DNA of 64,000 nucleotides from Clostridia bacterium (GTDB lineage Bacteria; Bacillota; Peptococcia; DRI-13; UBA5745): contig JAHDMJ010000024.1 of the NCBI GenBank assembly GCA_018436095.1, positions 1 through 64,000 of the forward strand. Reading direction: 5' to 3'. The notes under the pieces are model-generated. The model was not told the origin of the DNA. It did no database searches and saw nothing but the letters and a program-made list of their open reading frames with translations. The position numbers and the translations under genes were made by a program. Position 1 is the first letter of the stretch; the number at the start of each line of letters is the position of its first letter. This document shows, piece by piece, positions 43,354-51,639 of this stretch.

Positions 43354-44044
43354 ACCCTGCCGCTTTCCCTTTGTCCCCTGCGCCCACTTTCTTGGCCAAG
43401 TCTGTCTTTACCTTGCGAAAAGAGGTAAGGATATCCTCATGATCAACGGTTTTCGGATCAAACCGGAACATGCTGAACGTCAATTGCAAAATAGAACTGA
43501 TACCAAAAACTGCTATAATTGTGCCCAGACCTACTTTTGCCCCCAAAAGCCAGCCCACCAGAAGAGCCGTAGTCTCGATGAGGCCCCGCACCGCTCCGAT
43601 GGGCACCCGGGAAAGGCGCTTGTCCAAAGCCACCATCAGCGAATCCCGGGGACCACAGCTCAAACCCGCACTTATATAATAGTAAGTTCCCAGACAGATA
43701 GCCACCTGCCCCAGCAGCAGCACAAAAATCCCCAGAATATAATTTGTGCATGGGGGCAGCGGATTCAGCCGGATCATCAGATCCACATATACGCCCATCA
43801 AAATGGAATCCATCAATGTGCCCATGCCGATTTTCTCCTTGAGGGCCACATCCACCAGAATCACCAGCAAAGCAGTAATAATAGAAACATTGCCATAGGT
43901 CAGGCCTGTGACGGAGGCCACCCCGATATTGAAGGCTCCCCAGGGCGCCAAGCCCACATTGGCTTGAATACTAAGATAAGAGCCTATAGCGCATAAAAAC
44001 AGGCCGAAAGCTACTCTGGCCGTTCTTTTTAGAAAATCGGTCAT
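43229..44044 (-). CDS. YczE/YitT-like integral membrane protein
   Basis: A 271-residue protein with five or six membrane helices: GLFLCAIGSYLSIQANVGLAPWGAF, then DSILMGVYVDL, GLSCGPRDSLMVALDKR and GTIIAVFGISSILQL, matching YczE-like family proteins of unknown function. Start ATG 44044 follows AAAGGGAG; the longer frame from 44140 runs through short direct repeats and is rejected. The C-terminal about 60 residues are hydrophilic, low in family signal and encoded antisense to the NTPase gene, suggesting loss of an earlier stop codon. Confidence 0.7.
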   Translation of the reverse strand: MTDFLKRTARVAFGLFLCAIGSYLSIQANVGLAPWGAFNIGVASVTGLTYGNVSIITALLVILVDVALKEKIGMGTLMDSILMGVYVDLMIRLNPLPPCTNYILGIFVLLLGQVAICLGTYYYISAGLSCGPRDSLMVALDKRLSRVPIGAVRGLIETTALLVGWLLGAKVGLGTIIAVFGISSILQLTFSMFRFDPKTVDHEDILTSFRKVKTDLAKKVGAGDKGKAAGFIVRERAGAEPLPADGLPPLPPGIAPEGVSLSGQGKDRIFP

Positions 44045-44172
44045 ACCACATCTCCCTTTTTGAATGCCGGCCTTTGGATCCCAGCTTCTTGGATGCGACC
44101 TTTGGATTCCAGCTTCTTGGATTCCGGCTCTATTGTTCATTCTACATCAATAACCGCTATAATCAACCCTTA

Positions 44173-44206
44173 ATCCCGATTCCTGATAAAAAACCGCTAT
44201 CGGGAT
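44173..44206 (+). promoter_or_regulatory. Inverted repeat in the leader of the sigma-54 activator gene
   Basis: ATCCCGAT (44173-44180) and ATCGGGAT (44199-44206) are exact inverted repeats ending 17 bp before the start codon, with CTATAATC upstream as possible -10. Could be an operator or an RNA hairpin. Confidence 0.45.
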
Positions 44207-44222
44207 AAGAAAGGAAACGCCT

Positions 44223-45794
44223 ATGGAAGCTGCCCAATTTGAAGATGCCTTAAAATCCATCGCCCAAATTTGCGAAGGCTATTCCACCATCACCGACACT
44301 GCCGGCATCCGGATCAGGACTTACGATTCCTCCGGCACGGAATTGACGGAAATGCGGGGCATGGTTTACGACCTGGCCCGGGAAGCCGGTGAAAGCGGCC
44401 AGATCAAGATCGGTTTCTCTCAAATCGCCAATGACGCCCAAACCTGGGCCATCCCCTTCGGCGACTACGTGATTGCCGCCAGCAACACCGCCAAAACCGC
44501 CAGGGATCAAGCCTTGGTCAAATCTTTGGACCAGGCCCTGCCCTTTATTGCCCGCCTCGTAGGCGGCGAAGCCGTTATCTTCGATAAAAACGGCTTACGG
44601 CTCAATACGGTAGACGCCGGCGGCAAGGTTATTGAAAGGCAAATCGGCAAAGTCAGCAAGCTGGCCCGCAAGGCCATGGAGGAGCAGACCCCCACCTTCG
44701 GCGAATCCACCTCCGTTCACGGGGCTATGGCTATCCGTATACCTATTACTAAAGAATACGGTCTGGGCTTCAATAACGAGCTCACCGTCCACCACGAAAA
44801 AAAATTGTTTGAGGAAGTTAAAAAGTTTCAGACCGCCCGCTACAATTTAAAGGATATTGTAGGCGAAAGCGAAAAAATCACTTATGCCAAACACTTGTGC
44901 CTTACGGCCTCCCGGGCCTCCTCCATTTTGCTTAATGGAGAAACGGGCACCGGCAAAGAGCTCTTTGCCCAGGCCATCCATAACGAAAGCGACCGGCGGG
45001 ATAAGCCCTTCGTCGCCATCAACTGCGGCGCCATACCGGCCAGCATCATTGAAAGCTATTTATTCGGCTATTCCGGCGGCGCTTTTACCGGCGCCAAAAA
45101 AGAAGGCAGCAGCGGCGCTTTCGAGCAGGCCAATACGGGCACGATTTTCCTAGACGAAATCAGTGAAATGCCGCCGGACCTGCAGACAAAGCTGCTGAGG
45201 GTCATTCAGGAAAAAGAGGTAATGCGCATCGGGGAGTTCACGCCGATTAAGCTGGACGTCCGCATTATCTCCTCCACCCATAGCGACCTGCTTCAGGCCG
45301 TCAAAGAAGGCCGTTTCCGGGAAGACCTCTACTACCGCATCAACGTTATCGAGATCCGCATCCCCCCTTTGCGGGAGCGCAAGGAGGATATTCCCCTGCT
45401 GGTTAAAACTTTTATTGCGGAATTTAACCGGCTGTTGGGAAAATTTGTCTTTTCTGCCGAAGACAGATTTTACGACATTTTAATGAGCCACCACTGGCCC
45501 GGCAATGTGCGGGAGTTGAAAAGCTGCGTGGAACGGGCAATGAATATGACCAGCGTCAACGAAAGCCAGTTGCTGAGCTCAAGCCTGCCTCCTTATTTGC
45601 TGAACTTGAGCCAGGGCCACAGCGGCCCAACGGGTAAATCTTTCAATTTAAAGGACCAGATCCAGCATGCGGAGATTGTCGCCATCAAAAACGCCCTGCA
45701 CCACGCCGGCGGCATCAAAAAAGAAGCCGCCGACCTGTTGGGCATCAGCACCATCACTCTCTGGCGAAAAATCAAAGAATTTGGTATTGAATAA
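44223..45794 (+). CDS. Sigma-54-dependent transcriptional activator, probable regulator of nicotinate catabolism
   Basis: A 523-residue bacterial enhancer-binding protein. Residues 1-200 seem to hold two related sensor units (TDTAGIRIRTYDSSG and FDKNGLRLNTVDAGG each begin a copy) of no family I can name. The AAA+ domain has Walker A GETGTGKE near 238, GAFTGA near 286 for sigma-54 contact, and Walker B GTIFLDEIS. A Fis-type HTH ends the protein (KKEAADLLGISTITLWRKI). Lying directly upstream of a perfect sigma-54 promoter and dyad sites, it most likely activates the nicotinate operon, perhaps with nicotinate or a product as ligand (inference). Confidence 0.9.
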   Translation: MEAAQFEDALKSIAQICEGYSTITDTAGIRIRTYDSSGTELTEMRGMVYDLAREAGESGQIKIGFSQIANDAQTWAIPFGDYVIAASNTAKTARDQALVKSLDQALPFIARLVGGEAVIFDKNGLRLNTVDAGGKVIERQIGKVSKLARKAMEEQTPTFGESTSVHGAMAIRIPITKEYGLGFNNELTVHHEKKLFEEVKKFQTARYNLKDIVGESEKITYAKHLCLTASRASSILLNGETGTGKELFAQAIHNESDRRDKPFVAINCGAIPASIIESYLFGYSGGAFTGAKKEGSSGAFEQANTGTIFLDEISEMPPDLQTKLLRVIQEKEVMRIGEFTPIKLDVRIISSTHSDLLQAVKEGRFREDLYYRINVIEIRIPPLRERKEDIPLLVKTFIAEFNRLLGKFVFSAEDRFYDILMSHHWPGNVRELKSCVERAMNMTSVNESQLLSSSLPPYLLNLSQGHSGPTGKSFNLKDQIQHAEIVAIKNALHHAGGIKKEAADLLGISTITLWRKIKEFGIE

Positions 45795-45856
45795 ATGAAA
45801 AAATAGAATAATCGGAAGCCCCGCCCCTTATGCCTCAGCAATATCGGCGTCTGTGC

Positions 45857-45945
45857 ATTTCAACTTTGAAATCATCATTTCATTTTTGAAGCATCAAAAA
45901 CCCCTCACAGACCGCCATATTTTTGAGGCATTACATTTTTGAAAT
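45857..45945 (+). promoter_or_regulatory. Upstream activator dyads for the sigma-54 regulator
   Basis: ATTTCAACTTTGAAAT (45857-45872) is a perfect 7-bp dyad with 2-bp spacer. Similar 16-mers lie at 45877-45892 (ATTTCATTTTTGAAGC) and 45930-45945 (ATTACATTTTTGAAAT), and a weak one near 45914. They sit about 130-240 bp ahead of the -24/-12 element, the usual enhancer range. Confidence 0.7.
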
Positions 45946-46077
45946 GTTTCGTCCTTTTTTCCGTTTTTATCCGACAAATTTTTCCCCTTTCTGCTTTTTG
46001 GCCTAATCATTAAAAACCTTAACAAATGTAAAGGTTTTTTGTATACTCTATTCTATTTTTCATCCTTGTCGAATTTT

Positions 46078-46093
46078 TGGCATACTTCTTGCT
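46078..46093 (+). promoter_or_regulatory. Sigma-54 (-24/-12) promoter of the nicotinate operon
   Basis: TGGCATACTTCTTGCT matches consensus TGGCAY-N5-TTGCW exactly, with GG (46079-46080) and GC (46091-46092) separated by 10 bp. It lies 75 bp before the enamidase start. Confidence 0.9.
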
Positions 46094-46167
46094 ATGTTAA
46101 ATAGTAATAGAAGGTCATAGGGGGACCGGACCAACCACTTTTCTATATAGAGAGAGGAGAATGTATC

Positions 46168-47328
46168 ATGAGCAAGCTAATCATTACCAACATCGGTACT
46201 ATTGTCAGCGGGGATTGTGCCAACCCAATCCTGAAAGGTGATACTATAGTCGTGGAGGACAACCTTATCGTTGCCATCGGCGGCAAAGAGCTGGCCGAAA
46301 AGGCTGAAGGCGCCAAAGTCATTGACGCCGGCGGCGCTACCGTAACACCCGGACTTTTTGATTCTCACGTTCACACCACTATCGGAGATTTTGCCCAGCG
46401 CCAGTCCACCCTTAATTATATTGACAGTGCTTTACACGGCGGCGTTACCACTATGATTTCCGCCGGCGAGGCTCATATGCCCGGCCGTCCTAAAGATCCG
46501 GCCGGTACGAAAGCCCTGGCTATTTTAGCCCACAAATCTTATGAGAATGCCAGACCTTCCGGCGTTAAAGTTCACGGCGGCGGCCTGATCCTGGAAAAAG
46601 GCCTTGTGGAAAAAGACTTTGCCGAGCTGAAAGAGCAAGGCGTATGGATTGTAGGCGAAATCGGCCTGGGTTCCGTCAAATCTCCTGCCGAAGCAGCTCC
46701 GATGGTAGAGTGGGCCCATAAATACGGCTTCAAAGTGCAAATGCATACCGGCGGCACTTCCATTCCCGGCAGCTCCACCGTCACTGCCGCTGATGTTATC
46801 GCCACGAAGCCCGATGTGGTTTCTCATATTAATGGCGGACCTACCGCTATCTCCCTGCAGGAAGTGGACCGTATCATGGACGAGACGGAATTTGCTCTGG
46901 AAATCGTTCAGTGCGGCAATCCCAAGGTAGCCGATTACGTAGCCCGCCGGGCCCAGGAAAAAGGCATGCTTGGCCGGATCATCTTCGGCAACGACGCTCC
47001 TTCCGGCACCGGCCTGATTCCCTTGGGCATCCTGCGCAATATGTGCCAGATCGCTTCCGTATCCGGCATCGCTCCCGAGCAGACCCTTTGCATGGCCACC
47101 GGCAATACCGCCAAGGTCTACGGTCTGAACACCGGCGTTATTGCTGCCGGTAAAGAGGCCGACCTGGTAATTATGGATGCTCCTCTGGGCTCCGTAGCCG
47201 AGGACGCTCTGGGCGCCATTGCCGCCGGCGACATCCCCGGCGTCAGCATCGTCATTATCGACGGCGTAGTGAAGGTCAACAAGAGCCGCAATACGCCTCC
47301 CGCCACTCGCCAGGCCAAAGTTATGTAA
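46168..47328 (+). CDS. ena: Enamidase (1,4,5,6-tetrahydro-6-oxonicotinate hydrolase)
   Basis: A 386-residue amidohydrolase-superfamily enzyme. The metal-binding HxH is H67/H69 in LFDSHVHTTIG; further ligands lie in VQMHTGGTS (about 191) and FGNDAPSGTG (about 275). In E. barkeri the bifunctional Fe/Zn enamidase opens the reduced ring to (S)-2-formylglutarate and ammonia. Here it is the first gene behind the sigma-54 promoter and precedes 6-hydroxynicotinate reductase, which fixes the assignment beyond family level. ATG follows AGAGGAG. Confidence 0.9.
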   Translation: MSKLIITNIGTIVSGDCANPILKGDTIVVEDNLIVAIGGKELAEKAEGAKVIDAGGATVTPGLFDSHVHTTIGDFAQRQSTLNYIDSALHGGVTTMISAGEAHMPGRPKDPAGTKALAILAHKSYENARPSGVKVHGGGLILEKGLVEKDFAELKEQGVWIVGEIGLGSVKSPAEAAPMVEWAHKYGFKVQMHTGGTSIPGSSTVTAADVIATKPDVVSHINGGPTAISLQEVDRIMDETEFALEIVQCGNPKVADYVARRAQEKGMLGRIIFGNDAPSGTGLIPLGILRNMCQIASVSGIAPEQTLCMATGNTAKVYGLNTGVIAAGKEADLVIMDAPLGSVAEDALGAIAAGDIPGVSIVIIDGVVKVNKSRNTPPATRQAKVM

Positions 47329-47375
47329 TATTTAGGGTTAAAGGGTTAAGATGGGTTAAGAAAGGATGGAATCTT

Positions 47376-48872
47376 GTGATCATCGTTAACGAAAATTGTA
47401 AAAGCTGCGGCATTTGCGTAAAAAACTGTCCCGTAGAAGCTTTGTATTTAGAAGGAAAAAAGCTGCACATTAAAGACTCCTGCGTACAATGCGGCATCTG
47501 TGTCCGGGTTTGTCCTTTTAAAGCTTTGGAGAAAACCGACGAATTGCCGGCTGCCGCTGTAATATGCAGCAACTGCCCCATTCAGTGCCGGGTTCCTGAA
47601 GGCGCCACCGGTGCTTGCAAACGCTACGCCAACAGAAACGGCAAGCTGGAAAGAACTTTGGAGCATGTTTTGGAGCCCAAGGATTTAGTTTTCCCCGAGG
47701 AAAATATCCGCCGGCCCATCATTACCGCCGTCGGCGGCGGCGCCAACTACCCCTGCTCCCTGCCTGCTCCCCATATCGTCAAGGAAAGCAGAGAGGGCGT
47801 GGATGTGGTTACCGTTGTCACAGAAGCACCTTTGAGCTACAGCGGCCTGATTGTGAAGCTGGATACCAACAGCTATATCGGCGAAGAGGGCGCCAAGGTC
47901 TACCGTGACGGCAAAGTTGTGGGTATGGTCAATACGGAAGAATACGGCTCCAAAATGATCGCCATCGGCGGCGCTAACCGGCTCACCGGTGACGGCGGCT
48001 TCATGACGGCCCGCACCATCGTGGAACTGGCCAACGGCCAGGAAGTGGAAGTTTCCGTAGACAAGAAATACAAAGTCCGCATGCAGGCCGGCAAAGCCCC
48101 CATCATCAACGGCGTTCAGGAAAAGAAAATGCGCCTGGGCTGCGGCAGCGCTACCGTAGGCCTCTTTGCCTATCTCATGAAAGAATGCGTGGACGAATGC
48201 CTGGTTATCGACCATCATGTCATCGGCTTATGCACCGAGCATCTGGCCGGCGCCGCCATCGGCCTTTCCTGGAGCGGCGTGGTGCCCAATGCCACCAAGA
48301 GCTCCCGGGGCCGCTACTTTGGCGAACACGGCGACGGCATCGGCGGCACTACGCTGATGAGCTGCCGGGATGCCATCAAGAGCGTGGATATGTCCATTGC
48401 CAAACCGGGCATGACGATTCTGGTGGTCAATACCACCGGTGAGATTCATGAGCTCTTTGAGCTGCAGGCCGGCGGCGAAGTCAAGGCCATTCCCATGACG
48501 GAAAAAGCCCTGCGGGTGCCGAAAGCCATCAATGAAGCCTGTGAAGAATCCCGCTGTTCCGTGATGTACACCGGCGGTACCGGCGGCAGCGCCCGGGGCG
48601 GCGTCTGCAAGAAGCCTCTGGCTCTTTCCAAAGCCGTCCACGCCGGCAAAGCCGTACTGACCATCGGCGGCGCTCCCACCTTTATTCTTCCCGGCGGCGG
48701 CATCAACTTCATCATCGATACCGAGCAAGTGGTAGCCAACGGCTTTAGCTGGGTCCCCACTCCCGCTACGGTGGCGCCGGTGGAGTATACCATGAAGCTA
48801 TCGGACTACGAGGCTATTGGCGGCCATATGGATCAGGTCAAGGATGTTAAAACCTTAAAAGGTGATGCCTAG
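47376..48872 (+). CDS. hnr: 6-hydroxynicotinate reductase
   Basis: A 498-residue iron-sulfur flavoprotein that reduces 6-hydroxynicotinate to 1,4,5,6-tetrahydro-6-oxonicotinate. Two 4Fe-4S ferredoxin motifs: C8-C11-C14-C18 and C36-C39-C42-C46. Four more cysteines (C64, C67, C71, C81) could hold the 2Fe-2S cluster known for the E. barkeri enzyme. That enzyme carries covalent flavin; here VPTPATVAP near 465 is the only flavinylation-like Thr motif I noticed, and it is weak. Start codon is GTG with AAAGGATGG. The large Gly-rich remainder is related to uncharacterised ferredoxin-fused proteins. Confidence 0.9.
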   Translation: MIIVNENCKSCGICVKNCPVEALYLEGKKLHIKDSCVQCGICVRVCPFKALEKTDELPAAAVICSNCPIQCRVPEGATGACKRYANRNGKLERTLEHVLEPKDLVFPEENIRRPIITAVGGGANYPCSLPAPHIVKESREGVDVVTVVTEAPLSYSGLIVKLDTNSYIGEEGAKVYRDGKVVGMVNTEEYGSKMIAIGGANRLTGDGGFMTARTIVELANGQEVEVSVDKKYKVRMQAGKAPIINGVQEKKMRLGCGSATVGLFAYLMKECVDECLVIDHHVIGLCTEHLAGAAIGLSWSGVVPNATKSSRGRYFGEHGDGIGGTTLMSCRDAIKSVDMSIAKPGMTILVVNTTGEIHELFELQAGGEVKAIPMTEKALRVPKAINEACEESRCSVMYTGGTGGSARGGVCKKPLALSKAVHAGKAVLTIGGAPTFILPGGGINFIIDTEQVVANGFSWVPTPATVAPVEYTMKLSDYEAIGGHMDQVKDVKTLKGDA

Positions 48873-48973
48873 GCCCAGCGCTTTGTGACTCCTAAAGTTG
48901 TCACAGAGCACTAAAGTCCTTAGCCGCTGCCCCGCTTGTCTTTAATGATTACTACAGGTTTGCGGAGGCTTCT

Positions 48974-49891
48974 ATGCAGTATCAAATTAGAGATCATGAC
49001 CGGCTTGCCTCCGCCCCGGACTCCGTTCCTTACCGGGTGCTGGAGGACGGCAAGGTTTACGTAGACTACGGGCCCGTTTCCATGGTGATCATGGCCGATA
49101 AAGACGGCCGTCCCTTGACGGACCTTTGCTGCCAGGCTTTTGCCGTAATAGAGGAAGCCCTGAAAGAGCTCACCTCTTCTCTGGATTTATTGCGCCTGTA
49201 TCCCGGCCAAATCCCCTTGCGGATTCTGGCGGGACTGCCGGCCCAAATGCTGGAGGCTGTTTTAGCAGTGGAAGAGCCCACTTTGACTCCTATGGCTACC
49301 GTTGCCGGGGCTCTGGCGGATTTAGTAGCCGATTGGCTATTTGCCCGGGGAGCCCAGCGGGTTTCCGTCAACAACGGCGGCGACGTAGCGCTGCGGCTGG
49401 CCCCCGGACAAAAGCTGAATCTGGGCATTATGTCAAGCCTTGCTGCCGGCCAGGTGGACCTGGTGGTTCCCATCAAAGCTGAGGACGGAATCGGCGGCGT
49501 AGCCACCAGCGGTTTGGGAGGCAGGAGCTTCACCCGGGGCATCGCCCAGGGCGTCAGCGTTTTTTCTTCCCGCTGCATCTTAGCCGACGCTTTGGCTACT
49601 CACCTGGCCAATACCACCTACGTGCCTTCTCCCCGGGTTCTGACGACGAAAGCCGGTGTTTTCGACCCCCAAAGCGATATCCGGGATCTGGATGTAGTGG
49701 CGGCAGTAGACCGGCTGACCCGCCGGGAAGTACGGCAGGCTTTGGCCCAAGTCGAGCAGGAAGCCCTCCGGCAAAAGCATAAAGGCAACTTACTGGCTAT
49801 GACCGCCAGAGTTCAGGATCAGATGATCCAGATCAATATGCCCGGCTCCCAAGTTGAACAAAACCCCGGCCAAGCCGGTCAAGCCGATTAA
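48974..49891 (+). CDS. UPF0280 family protein (ApbE-like fold)
   Basis: A 305-residue protein of the UPF0280 group, distantly related to ApbE flavin transferases. It contains TPMATVAGALADLVADWL and RVSVNNGGDVALRL, then GGVATSGLGGRSFTRGIAQ and CILADALATHLANTT, the last matching the ApbE region that binds the flavin nucleotide. It directly follows hnr, whose E. barkeri counterpart has covalently bound flavin, so a flavinylation role is attractive (inference). The C-terminal 50 residues are polar and variable. GGAGG precedes the ATG. Confidence 0.75.
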   Translation: MQYQIRDHDRLASAPDSVPYRVLEDGKVYVDYGPVSMVIMADKDGRPLTDLCCQAFAVIEEALKELTSSLDLLRLYPGQIPLRILAGLPAQMLEAVLAVEEPTLTPMATVAGALADLVADWLFARGAQRVSVNNGGDVALRLAPGQKLNLGIMSSLAAGQVDLVVPIKAEDGIGGVATSGLGGRSFTRGIAQGVSVFSSRCILADALATHLANTTYVPSPRVLTTKAGVFDPQSDIRDLDVVAAVDRLTRREVRQALAQVEQEALRQKHKGNLLAMTARVQDQMIQINMPGSQVEQNPGQAGQAD

Positions 49892-49973
49892 GTCGATTAA
49901 GTCTCAGCCTTTTTCCGCTTTACAAACAATATACATCACAAATCAAATACATTATATAAAGGAGAGATTGCTT

Positions 49974-50555
49974 ATGTTAGAACCCAAAATCAGAAAAGTC
50001 GTTACTTCTGTGGAAGAAATCCGTTACGAAGGTTTCTCCGCCCTGGAAAAACCAATTCGCCGGGTTTCCGTAGCCGCCGTTATTAAGAATCCTTATGCCG
50101 GCAAATATCAGGAAGATTTGTCCGAGCTCAGTGAAGTCGGCGAATGGCTGGGCGATTACCTTTCCAAGGAAGCTGCCAAGATTCTGGGCGAAGGCAATAT
50201 CCATAGCTACGGCAAAGGCGCCATCGCCGGTCTGGACGGCGAATTAGAGCATTGCGCCGCCATTCTTCATCCCAAGCTGGGCAAACCTATGCGCGACGCC
50301 ATCGGCGGCGGCAAAGCCATCATTCCCTCCGCCAAAAAAGCCGGCGCTGCCGGTACGGCTTTGGATGTGCCTCTGCACTACAAAGACGCCGCTTTTGTCC
50401 GCACCCACTATGATGCCATGGAGGTCAGAATTGCCGACGCTCCCAAATGCGACGAAATCGTAGTGGCCCTGGCCTTCACCGACGGCGGCCGTCCCCATCC
50501 GAGAATCGGCGGCCTGCAGATCAGTGAGATCAAAGGCGAAGACGGCTTGCGCTAA
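49974..50555 (+). CDS. PF06684 (amino acid synthesis / DUF1185) family protein
   Basis: A 193-residue cytoplasmic protein with the family marks RVSVAAVIKNPYAGKYQEDL near residue 25 and GDYL, SYGKGAIAGLDGELEH, KPMRDAIGGGKAIIPS and FTDGGRPHPRIGG. Members occur next to amidohydrolases and ring-cleavage enzymes, but no reaction is established. I start at ATG 49974 behind GGAGAG; an upstream in-frame start lies in the preceding gene. Within the nicotinate cluster it may handle an unstable enamine or aldehyde intermediate (speculation). Confidence 0.75.
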   Translation: MLEPKIRKVVTSVEEIRYEGFSALEKPIRRVSVAAVIKNPYAGKYQEDLSELSEVGEWLGDYLSKEAAKILGEGNIHSYGKGAIAGLDGELEHCAAILHPKLGKPMRDAIGGGKAIIPSAKKAGAAGTALDVPLHYKDAAFVRTHYDAMEVRIADAPKCDEIVVALAFTDGGRPHPRIGGLQISEIKGEDGLR

Positions 50556-50667
50556 GCCGCCGCTTTGCAAACTCCCTGTACTGCTGTTGTGATTGAGGTT
50601 TATGGGGGACGCCTGGTCGCCCCCCTTCCTTAGTCTACTTATACCATAAGAAAGAGGATTGATACTC

Positions 50668-51558
50668 ATGAAAATCGGTTTTATCGGCGCAGGCGCCATG
50701 GGCAAACCTATGGCAAAGAATCTTTTGGCCGCTGGCTATGAGGTCTATGTTTACGATTTAGTGGAAGCAAACGTCAAAGAGCTGGAAGGCTTCGGCGCCA
50801 AAGCCTGTGCCGATAGCGGGGAGTTGTCCGGCAAGGCTGATCTGATCATTACTTCCTTGCCCAACGCCAAAATCGTTGAAACGGTCATGACCGGCAAAGG
50901 CGGCGTTATGGAAAACTGCAAGCCCGGCGCCATCATCATGGACATGAGCAGCGTAGCTCCCGCCACCACTAAGGCTATGGCCAAGGCCGGCGAGAAATAT
51001 GGCGTTAAGTACATGGACGCTCCCGTCAGCGGCGGCGTATCCGGCGCAACAGCCGGTACCCTTACCATTATGGTGGGCTGTGACGAAGAAACTTATGAAA
51101 AGGTTTCTCCCATTCTCAAGGTACTAGGCAAAAACATTTACCACGTTGGGGAAGCCGGCGCCGGCGACGCCATTAAAATCGTCAACAACTTGCTCTTGGG
51201 CACCAGCATGGCCGCCCTGGCCGAGGCTCTCGTTTTGGGCGCTAAACTGGGTCTTAAAGCGGAAACCATGAAAGAAGTAATCAGCGTCAGCTCCGGCCGT
51301 TCCTATGCCCTGGAGGCTAAGTTTGACAAATTCATCATGGCCGATGCTTTTGATACGGGCTTTGCCGTGGATCTGCAATACAAAGATCTGGGCCTGGCTC
51401 TTGACGCCGCCAAAGACGTGGCCGCCCCTCTGCCTTTGACCGCCGCTGCGGCTCAGGTTTTTGAGATGGCCCGGGCCAAAGGCCTCAACCGCCAGGATAT
51501 TTCCGCCGTCATCAAGGTTTGGGAAGACTTAGCCGGCGTCAAGGTCAAAGATTGTTAA
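50668..51558 (+). CDS. hgd: 2-(hydroxymethyl)glutarate dehydrogenase
   Basis: A 296-residue beta-hydroxyacid dehydrogenase. The dinucleotide site is GFIGAGAMGKPMAKNLL (residues 4-20), the substrate loop MDAPVSGGVSGATAGTL (about 118-134), and the catalytic lysine lies in AIKIVNNLLLG. In nicotinate fermentation this 3-hydroxyisobutyrate-type enzyme reduces (S)-2-formylglutarate with NADH to (S)-2-(hydroxymethyl)glutarate. Start chosen at ATG 50668 after AGAGG rather than the TTG at 50659. Confidence 0.92.
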   Translation: MKIGFIGAGAMGKPMAKNLLAAGYEVYVYDLVEANVKELEGFGAKACADSGELSGKADLIITSLPNAKIVETVMTGKGGVMENCKPGAIIMDMSSVAPATTKAMAKAGEKYGVKYMDAPVSGGVSGATAGTLTIMVGCDEETYEKVSPILKVLGKNIYHVGEAGAGDAIKIVNNLLLGTSMAALAEALVLGAKLGLKAETMKEVISVSSGRSYALEAKFDKFIMADAFDTGFAVDLQYKDLGLALDAAKDVAAPLPLTAAAAQVFEMARAKGLNRQDISAVIKVWEDLAGVKVKDC

Positions 51559-51639
51559 GGACGCCAATTACACCAGGGCTCACCAGTATTACCGGTCATA
51601 TTCCTATTATGTTAAAAGACGAGGGGGGTTCGTTCTTTT

